A DNA stretch of 34,764 nucleotides from Alphaproteobacteria bacterium (GTDB lineage Bacteria > Pseudomonadota > Alphaproteobacteria > Rhizobiales > Xanthobacteraceae). This document shows positions 26,147 to 33,400 of the stretch, in pieces (within the stretch, counting starts at the first letter, position 1; each line of letters begins with the position of its first letter). The stretch spans positions 1-34,764 of the forward strand of contig VGEP01000045.1 of assembly GCA_016869215.1 (NCBI GenBank). The letters run 5' to 3'. Under the pieces are notes generated by a model that was not told the origin of the DNA, made no database searches, and worked only from the letters and a program-made list of their open reading frames with translations. Both the position numbers and the translations under genes were made by a program.

Positions 26147-26533
26147 CTACAAATCGGCGAGAGAAATTCCCAGTGCGCGGGCGCCCGCAAGAAGTCGCTC
26201 ATCATAGCTCGCCAATTCGATTCGCTGTCCCCGCGAGCGAAGGAATTCGATCGAAGCCAGGTGGATCGCATCGAGGGTGCGTACTGGAATCGGGAATGGC
26301 TCCAGGGCCCGTTCGAGAACGGGCGGAGCCAATTCGAGCAGCGACATGCGGCCGAGCAAGGCGCGCGCCTCGTCACCGTGCGAGCGATCAAGCTTGCGGG
26401 CGTTGAGGCGATTCCAGATTTCGTATTCGAGCAGGCGGCTCGCGATCATCGGCTCGCGCCAGAAATGCCCCGAGGGCGTCCGCAGCTCGGTCAGCAGGTG
26501 GGCCAAGGCCACGGAACTGTCGAGGTAGATCAA
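26147..26533 (-). CDS. vapC: VapC-type PIN-domain toxin
   Basis: This 128-residue PIN ribonuclease has the acidic residues of the metal site at D5 (IYLDSSVAL), E38 (EYEIWNRL), D88 (TLDAIHLAS) and D111 (SYDERLL). VapC toxins cut tRNA or rRNA and stop translation. I take TTG at 26533 as the start: it overlaps the vapB stop in the sequence TTGA, follows GGGAGG with a 4-nt gap and puts D5 in its normal place. The in-frame ATG at 26638 would run through most of vapB's 3' part. Nothing suggests inactivation. Confidence 0.88.
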   Translation of the reverse strand: MIYLDSSVALAHLLTELRTPSGHFWREPMIASRLLEYEIWNRLNARKLDRSHGDEARALLGRMSLLELAPPVLERALEPFPIPVRTLDAIHLASIEFLRSRGQRIELASYDERLLAGARALGISLADL

Positions 26534-26820
26534 CGATCCTCCCGGTCCTCGCCCAGATCGCGCATCAGCTCGTCGAAACTCATGACGGGTTTCCGTGGCG
26601 GGGGCTCGTCGCCCGGCAGCGCGGGCGGAGTGATCCATCCCTTGCGGATGGCGTCGGCGAGCATGGCGTCGGACAGGAGCGGGCTGCGCCCGGCGCGCGG
26701 CGGGATCAGCTCCGCCACCACGCGGTCGCGGTCCGTCACCAGCACGATTTCGCCTCCTGCGGCGAGCCGGACGTATTCGCTCAGCTTGTTCTTGAGCACC
26801 TTCAGGCCGACGGCGCGCAT
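26530..26820 (-). CDS. vapB: VapB-type (Phd/YefM-like) antitoxin
   Basis: This 96-residue antitoxin starts MRAVGLKVLKNKLSEYVRLA, followed by GEIVLVTDRDRVVAEL, the DNA-binding N-terminal fold of Phd/YefM-family antitoxins. The C-terminal half is Pro-rich and acidic (EPPPRKP, FDELMRDLGEDRE), as expected for the disordered toxin-neutralising tail. Its stop overlaps the vapC start. The gene begins 6 bp from a 24-bp palindrome that spans its own promoter, so it probably represses itself together with VapC. No Shine-Dalgarno is present; the mRNA looks leaderless. Confidence 0.88.
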   Translation of the reverse strand: MRAVGLKVLKNKLSEYVRLAAGGEIVLVTDRDRVVAELIPPRAGRSPLLSDAMLADAIRKGWITPPALPGDEPPPRKPVMSFDELMRDLGEDREDR

Positions 26821-26825
26821 GCTGG

Positions 26826-26854
26826 AAGGTAGCTTCCAGAAGCTACCTTGTCAA
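26826..26854 (-). promoter_or_regulatory. vapBC promoter with overlapping palindromic operator
   Basis: On the minus strand TTGACA (26854-26849) is a perfect -35, a 17-bp spacer follows, then TACCTT (26831-26826) as -10. A perfect inverted repeat, AAGGTAGCTTC / GAAGCTACCTT (26826-26836 and 26839-26849), covers the interval from the -10 to the edge of the -35. Only five bases separate the -10 from the ATG, so transcription should start at the start codon. Confidence 0.78.
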
Positions 26855-27942
26855 ACTCGGCAATCCCTCAGGATTTCCGGCCTGAACGCAAGCCCGTGAC
26901 CCGGCCGTTCCGGCGCCGAGATGGTGCCGTTCACCACCGGCACCGGATCGACGAACAGGTCCTCCGACAGGCCCATGTCCTCGATCCACAGCCCGTTGGG
27001 GATCGAAGCCAGAAGCTGCACGTTCAATTCCGGGAACAGGTGCGGCGCCATCGACAGTCCGCGGGTGTGGGCCAGCATGGCGGTCTTGCGCAGGTCGGTG
27101 AAGCCGCCACGCATCGGGTCCGGCTGCAGGATCGGGCAGACCGGATCGTCGAAGAACGGCCGCAAGCCGTAGTGCGTGAAATGCGTCTCGCCGCCGACGA
27201 TGCGTATCGGCAGCGCGCGGGCGACCTTGCGGTAGCCGTCGAAGTCGTCGGCGAACACCGGCTCCTCGAGCCAGTAGACGTCGTGGTCGGCGATCTTGAG
27301 CCCTTGCGCGATCGCCGTGTCCGCGGTCCAGCCCATGTTGATGTCGATCATGATCGTCATGTCGGGCCCGAGCGCCTCGCGCATGCGCCGCACGTTGTCG
27401 ACGTCGCCCGCAAGATCGTCGGTGTGCGCCATCTGCATCTTGATCGCCTTGTAGCCGCGCGACTTGTAATGCAGGGCCTTCGCGATCATGCCGTCGCCGC
27501 CGGAGCCACGGAAGCAGCCGGAGCCGTACACCGGCAGCGTCGCGCGGCAATGGCCCCACAGCCGGTGCAGCGGCAGGCCGGCGCGCTTGCCGATCGCATC
27601 CCACAGCGCGATGTCGAGCGCCGATTGCGCCATGGTGGCGATGCCGCCGCGGCCGTAGGTGGCGGTGAATCGCCAAAGATCGTTCCAGATGCCCTCGACG
27701 GCGGTGGCGTCCTTGCCGATCACGCGCGGGATCACGATGTCGTTCAGGAGCTTCGCGACCGTCGGCAGCTCGGGCCGAAAGGAAAACAGGTAACCCATAC
27801 CGGTGACGCCGCCCCTGGTCTCGACGTCGAGCACCAGAAGACTGCGCGCGGGCCCGAACGCATGTCCCTTGAGCCACGGCGTTTCCGGCCACGGCACGCG
27901 CAGCAGCGTGGTGCGGGCGGCCGTGATGGTCATGTCGGTCAT
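26851..27942 (-). CDS. mandelate racemase/muconate lactonizing enzyme-type enolase
   Basis: This 363-residue enolase-superfamily protein has metal ligands D200 (MIDINMGW), E226 (WLEEPV) and E252 (VGGETH), each 26 residues apart as in mandelate racemase. The base dyad is H301 (APHLFPEL) and D275 (QPDP). On the other face K168 sits in KMQ where mandelate racemase has KxK. The enzyme therefore probably abstracts the proton alpha to a carboxylate with the His-Asp dyad, as an acid-sugar dehydratase or epimerase; the substrate is not readable. It follows the NMT1-like gene after 3 bp, and its stop codon overlaps the -35 of vapBC. Confidence 0.9.
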   Translation of the reverse strand: MTDMTITAARTTLLRVPWPETPWLKGHAFGPARSLLVLDVETRGGVTGMGYLFSFRPELPTVAKLLNDIVIPRVIGKDATAVEGIWNDLWRFTATYGRGGIATMAQSALDIALWDAIGKRAGLPLHRLWGHCRATLPVYGSGCFRGSGGDGMIAKALHYKSRGYKAIKMQMAHTDDLAGDVDNVRRMREALGPDMTIMIDINMGWTADTAIAQGLKIADHDVYWLEEPVFADDFDGYRKVARALPIRIVGGETHFTHYGLRPFFDDPVCPILQPDPMRGGFTDLRKTAMLAHTRGLSMAPHLFPELNVQLLASIPNGLWIEDMGLSEDLFVDPVPVVNGTISAPERPGHGLAFRPEILRDCRV

Positions 27943-27945
27943 TGC

Positions 27946-28851
27946 TCAACTTCCTGGATTGATTCCGTTCAGGCTCGCTTCGACGCATTCATCATAGCTT
28001 GCAACACGGGCGATGAAGCCGCCCGAATGAAGGCTCTGCGCGAGGCGCTCGAAGCCGATCTGCGACATCGTGGGCTCGCGCGCCCACAGCCCGGCATCGC
28101 GATAGCGGCGCAACGAGCCGGCCAGCACGTCGCCGGGAATATCCGGGAAGAACGAAGCGACCGCGGTGGCAAGCTCTTCGGGCGGGTTCGAATAGAGCCA
28201 TCGCAGCATCCGCGAATTGGCGCGCGCGACGGCCGCGAATTCACCGTGGCGCTCGGCGGCGGCCTCGCGGGTGGCGATGAAGGCGGTATAGACCGTCGGC
28301 CCGCGCGCGCTCGCCGTATAGAGGACGTCGCCGGCGCGGTCCCGCTCCGCCAAAGTCGCGAACGGCTCGAACGCCTGCATCACGTCGATTTCGCCGGCGC
28401 GGAGCGCGTCGTAGTTGCGCGCCATGCTGCGGTCGGAAATGCGCTGGAGCCGGTCCGGGTCGATGCCGTGCTCGCGCAGATCGTGCTGCAGGCAGAGCCA
28501 GGGCGTCGGCACCTCCGAGACCGATGCAAAGCGCATCTGCGGAAGGTCGGACAGGACGAACGGTCCCGCAGGCGCGCGCCCGATGAGGAAGAACGGATCG
28601 CGGGCGACCACTTCGCAGAAATTAACGAGTTGCGAGCGCGGATCGGCGTCGTGCGCCTTCAACACACGCATCGGTCCGCCCCAGGTCAGGTCGATCGTGC
28701 CGTCGAGGAGCTTGGGCACCGCGTCGCCCGGGGCGTCCGACGACATCAGCTCGACCTCGACGCCTTCGCGCGCATAGAAGCCGAGCGCGTGAGTGGCGTA
28801 GTATGGCGCGTAGAACGCCGCGCGAAAATTCTCCATCAGCCTGATCGTCAT
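27946..28851 (-). CDS. NMT1/THI5-like (substrate-binding-protein fold) protein, no signal peptide
   Basis: This 301-residue protein of the NMT1/THI5-like periplasmic-binding fold opens with MTIRLMENFRAAFYAPYYATHALGFYAREGVEVEL, already the first strand of the mature domain. Further blocks are AVPKLLDGTIDLTWGGPMRVL and DALRAGEIDVMQAFEPF. No signal peptide or lipobox exists, and upstream in-frame sequence has no start; a GGAGG lies about 9 bases before the ATG. It may therefore be cytoplasmic, for example an enzyme of the dihydroxyphthalate-decarboxylase or THI5 kind, or a binding protein that lost its signal. No ABC permease or ATPase gene is nearby. It is the first gene of the minus-strand block leading to ggt. 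Confidence 0.82.
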   Translation of the reverse strand: MTIRLMENFRAAFYAPYYATHALGFYAREGVEVELMSSDAPGDAVPKLLDGTIDLTWGGPMRVLKAHDADPRSQLVNFCEVVARDPFFLIGRAPAGPFVLSDLPQMRFASVSEVPTPWLCLQHDLREHGIDPDRLQRISDRSMARNYDALRAGEIDVMQAFEPFATLAERDRAGDVLYTASARGPTVYTAFIATREAAAERHGEFAAVARANSRMLRWLYSNPPEELATAVASFFPDIPGDVLAGSLRRYRDAGLWAREPTMSQIGFERLAQSLHSGGFIARVASYDECVEASLNGINPGS

Positions 28852-28957
28852 GCGGCATGTCCTCCGCCTGGGCCGGTTGATCGGGATTGTCAGTCGCGGC
28901 TAAAGTCCGATCAAGGCTTGCGGTCGCGAATTAAATAACGCGATTAAGGAGCGAATA

Positions 28958-30304
28958 ATGCCGCAGGACATGCATGGGCTGGCGATCACGACCTCGTCGC
29001 CCGAAGCGGCGGCGGCCTTCGACCGCACGCTCAGGAGCTACCTCAACTTCCGGATCGACGCGCGCGAGCATCTCACGGCCATGGTCAAGGCCGATCCCGA
29101 GTTCGCGCTGGGCCAGTGCCTGAAGGGCTATCTGACAATGCTGCTCTACAAGCAGGCTGCGGCGCCGGCTGCGGCTGCGGCCGCCGCCGAGGCGCGGCGC
29201 TTCGCGCCCGGCGCCACTGCGCGCGAGCGCATGCACGTCGATGCGCTGGAAGCCTGGCTTGCCGACGACATGCCGCGCACGACGCAAATCTGGGAGGCGA
29301 TCCTCGCCGAATACCCCACCGACGCGCTGGCCCTGCGTCTCGCGCACTACGTCTACTTCTGGACCGGCCGTGCGCCCGACATGCTGGCGTCGGCCGAACG
29401 CGTGCGGCCGAAATGGAGCCGCGAACTGCCGGGCTACGGCGCGCTCCTTGCGTCCCTTTGTTTCGCGCATGAGGAGCTGGGTAATTACGCCGAGGCCGAA
29501 CCGCTCGGCCGCGAGGCGGTCGAGATCGATCCGACCGACCTCTGGGGCACGCATGCCGTCGCGCATGTGATGGAGATGCAGGGCCGCCACGGCGAGGGCA
29601 TCGACTGGCTCGCAAGCCTGGAGAGGCACTGGGAGCCGGGCAACAACATCCGGCATCACCTGTGGTGGCATCGCGCGCTCTATCATTACGAGCGGCGCGA
29701 GTTCGACACCGTGCTGGCGCTCTATGACAAGGAGTTCCGAAATCTCGATTCGCCGCTGACCAAGATGCAGCCGGACTTCATCATCGACGTGCAGAACGCA
29801 GCCTCGATGCTGTTCCGCCTGGAGCGGCAGGGCGTCGATGCCGGTCGGCGCTGGGCCGAGATCGCCGACAAGGCGGAGACGCGCATCGGCGACTGCCTGT
29901 CGCCCTTCACGTTGCCGCACTGGATGATGGCGCTGGCCGCGACCGGCCGCGCCGACGCGGCGCGGCGCGCGATCGAGGGGATGGAGGCGTTCGCTTCGGG
30001 TGCGGGCAGCACCGCCGCGACCGTGCGGCGCGTCGCCCTGCCGGTGTGCAAGGCCGTGCTGGCGCACCGCCGCGGCGAGCACACGGCCGCGCTCGGCCTG
30101 CTGCGGCCGGTGATCGCCGAAACCCAGCGGCTCGGCGGCAGCCATGCCCAGCACGACGTGCTCAGGCAGATGTTCCTGGACAGCGCCGTCCATGCCGGCC
30201 GGGCGGACGACGTGAAGGCCGTGCTCGGCCTCGTGGCGCACTATCCCGCGCCGGTGGACCGTCGTGTCGGCTATGCCGAGGCGGCGCGGCAATTCTCCCA
30301 TTGA
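28958..30304 (+). CDS. TTC38-like tetratricopeptide-repeat protein
   Basis: This 448-residue all-helical protein belongs to the TTC38 (tetratricopeptide repeat 38) family, recognised by AAAAFDRTLRSYLNFR, the HLTAMVKADPEFALGQCLKGYL block, HYVYFWTGR, the central DLWGTHAVAHVMEMQGRHGEGIDWL and HLWWHRALYHYERREFD. TPR-like pairs occur at about residues 30-75, 95-150, 155-215 and 330-400. No signal peptide is seen, so it should be cytoplasmic. Function in bacteria is unknown. A good AAGGAG lies 8 nt upstream of the ATG. It is divergent from the NMT1-like gene across 106 bp and is followed after 104 bp by the glutamate dehydrogenase gene. Confidence 0.9.
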   Translation: MPQDMHGLAITTSSPEAAAAFDRTLRSYLNFRIDAREHLTAMVKADPEFALGQCLKGYLTMLLYKQAAAPAAAAAAAEARRFAPGATARERMHVDALEAWLADDMPRTTQIWEAILAEYPTDALALRLAHYVYFWTGRAPDMLASAERVRPKWSRELPGYGALLASLCFAHEELGNYAEAEPLGREAVEIDPTDLWGTHAVAHVMEMQGRHGEGIDWLASLERHWEPGNNIRHHLWWHRALYHYERREFDTVLALYDKEFRNLDSPLTKMQPDFIIDVQNAASMLFRLERQGVDAGRRWAEIADKAETRIGDCLSPFTLPHWMMALAATGRADAARRAIEGMEAFASGAGSTAATVRRVALPVCKAVLAHRRGEHTAALGLLRPVIAETQRLGGSHAQHDVLRQMFLDSAVHAGRADDVKAVLGLVAHYPAPVDRRVGYAEAARQFSH

Positions 30305-30408
30305 TTGCAGCATTGTGTCGGTCGCCGACGCGCGCCGGGATTCTTTTCGCTCGACGCCGGTTGGCGGATCGGGGAGACTCGCACGCCACCTGATTCCTTG
30401 AGGATCGC

Positions 30409-33400
30409 ATGTCCAGCCTGCCGGGCAGCGAGGAACGAAGCACCGCGGGCGCGCGCGTCGCCGACGCCGCCAGGCTGCTCGGCGGTGCGGCGGGCGACGT
30501 GGCGAAAGCTCTGCCGGCGCTGTTGTTCGGCCGCGTAGCGGCCGAGGATCTGGTCGCCTACACGCCCGAAGAGATTGCATCGCTCGCGCACGACGCGTGG
30601 GCCTTCATGACCGAGCGCAAGGCGGGTGTTCCGAAGATTCGCTGTCATTCGCCGGACGCGTCCGCGGGCGACGCGCTCAAATCCGTGACGGTGATCGAGA
30701 TCGTCAACGACGACATGCCGTTCCTGGTCGATTCGGTCATGGGCGAATTGACCGATCGCGGCCTCGACGTGCGCCTGGTCGCGCATCCGATCCTTGCGGT
30801 CGAGCGCGACGCCGGCGGCGCGCTCAAGAGCGCTCCCACCGAGGTCAAGGACCGCCGCCGGCCTCGCGAGAGCTTCATTCATATCCATGTCGAGCGGATC
30901 GACGACGCCTCGCGCCGCGCCGACATCGCACAGGCCTTGCAGCAGGTTCTGGCCGAGGTCCGTCTTTGCGTGCAGGACTGGCAGCCGATGCTCGGCCGCA
31001 TCCGCGACATCGTCAAAGAGCTGAAGGCCAATCCGCCGCCGGTCCCGGTCGACGACATCGCCGAGGCGATCCAGTTCCTGGAATGGGTCGCCGCCAACAA
31101 CTTCACGCTGCTCGGCATGCGCGAATACGCATTGACCGGCGCGGAGCGCGACCTGGAGCCGCAACTCGAAAGCGGGCTCGGCATCCTGCGCGGCCATGAC
31201 GTGGCGGTGCTCAAGCGCGGCGGGCGCGCCGTCACCATCACGCCGGAGCTGCGGGCGTTCTTCGACGAGCCGCGGACGCTGCTCGTGACCAAGGCCAACG
31301 CACGCTCGCGCGTGCACCGCCGCGTCTATATGGACTATATCGGCGTCAAGCGGTTCGACGCCGACGGCAACGCGGTTGGCGAGTTCCGCATCGTCGGCCT
31401 GTTCACGTCCACCGTATACACGCGCTCGACGCGCTCCATTCCCTATCTGCGGCGCAAGGTCGACTCGGTGGTGACGCGCGCCGGTTTCGATTCGGAGGGC
31501 CATTCCGGCAAGGCGCTGGTCAACGTGCTGGAGACCTACCCGCGCGACGAGCTGTTCCAGATCGACGAGGATACGCTTTACCGGTTTGCGCTCGCGGTGC
31601 TGCAGCTCGACGAACGCCCGCGCGTCAGGGTGCTGGCGCGCCGCGACCGGTTCGACCGCTTTGTGTCGGTCCTGGTGTTCGTGCCGCGCGAGCGGTTCGG
31701 CACCGAGGTGCGCCGGCGGATCGGCGATTACCTCGCCGAGGCGTTCAAGGGCCGCGTCAGCGCGTTCTATCCGTTCTTCACCGAAGGGCCGCTGAGCCGC
31801 GTGCATTTCATCATCGGCCGCGACGGCGGGCCGACGCCGGACCCCGACCATGTCGCGCTGGAGCGCGACGTCGGCGCGATCGTGCGCACCTGGACCGATG
31901 CCCTCGCGGTCGCGCTGTCGCAGGTGCACGAGAACGGCCGTGCGCGCGCCTTGTTCGAGCGCTACCGCGACGCGTTCTCGGTCGGCTATCGCGAGGCGCA
32001 TTCGCCGCCCGCGGCGGTTGCCGACATCCGGACGATCGAAAGCCTGTCGGCCGAGCGCCCGCTGGGCGTCGAGTTCCTGGAGCGGGCCGGTGTCGGCAAG
32101 CCGTGCGCGAGCCTTCGAATCTGGAGCCCGCGCCCGCTGCCGTTGTCCGAACGCGTCCCCGTGCTTGAGAACATGGGCTTCAAGGTCGTGGACGAACGGA
32201 CCTACGAGGTGTCGCCCGCAGGCGCGGCTTCGAGCGACTGGCTGCACGACATGACGCTGGAGCACGGCCAGACGGGCGACTTCGCTGCGATGAAGCAGGC
32301 GCTGGAGGCCTGCTTCATCGTGGTGATGCGCGGGGTGGCCGAGAACGACGGCTACAACGCGCTGGTGCTGGCCGGCGGCCTGCTGTGGCGCGACGTGGCG
32401 CTGATCCGCACCCTGTCGCGCTTCCTGCGGCAGATCCGCGTGCCGTTTTCGCAGGACTACATGTGGGCGACGCTGCGCAAGCACGCGGGGCTCGCAGCGC
32501 AGATCGTCGCGCTGTTCCATGCCCGGTTCGATCCGCACGCCGACGCATCGAACCGCGCCGAACGCGAGACGGCGATCCTCGCCGAAATCGAAAGCGGGCT
32601 TGCGTCGGTCGCGAGTCTCGACGAGGACCGCATCGTGCGGCGCTTCGTCAACGCGGTGCAGTCGGCGATCCGCACCAACTTCTATCAGCTCGACAAGGTC
32701 GGCCGGCCCAAGGCGCAGATCGCGATCAAGTTCGAAAGCCGGAAGCTCGACGGCCTGGCGCTGCCCAAGCCGCTCTACGAAATCTTCGTCTATTCGCCGC
32801 GCGTCGAGGGCGTGCACATGCGCTTCGGCAAGGTGGCGCGCGGCGGCATCCGCTGGTCGGACCGGCCGCAGGACTTCCGCACCGAAATCCTCGGCCTCGT
32901 GAAGGCGCAGCAGGTCAAGAACGCCGTGATCGTCCCGGTCGGCTCCAAGGGCGGCTACGTGCCCAAGCACCTGCCGGCCATCGTGGCCGGCGGCGGCGCG
33001 CGCGAGGCGATCCAGGCCGAGGGCATCGCAGCCTACAAGCTGTTCATCGGCACGCTGCTCGACATCACCGACAATTTCGACGCCAAGGGTGCGGTGCTGC
33101 CGCCCGACAACGCGGTGCGGCACGACGGCGACGATCCTTATCTTGTGGTGGCGGCCGACAAGGGCACCGCGACCTTCTCCGACATCGCCAACGGCATTTC
33201 CGAGGAACGCGGCTTCTGGCTCGGCGACGCCTTCGCCTCGGGCGGCTCGGCGGGATACGACCACAAGGGCATGGGCATCACCGCGCGCGGCGCGTGGGAG
33301 GCGGTGAAGCGGCACTTCCGGGAGCTGGACGTCGACATCACCACGACGCCGTTCACCGCTATCGGCGTCGGCGACATGTCGGGCGACGTGTTCGGCAACG

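Noticed and set aside
26533-26638. Longer VapC starting at the ATG at 26638
   Set aside because: The extra residues are an out-of-frame reading of vapB, whereas the TTG at 26533 has a Shine-Dalgarno and fits PIN-domain length.
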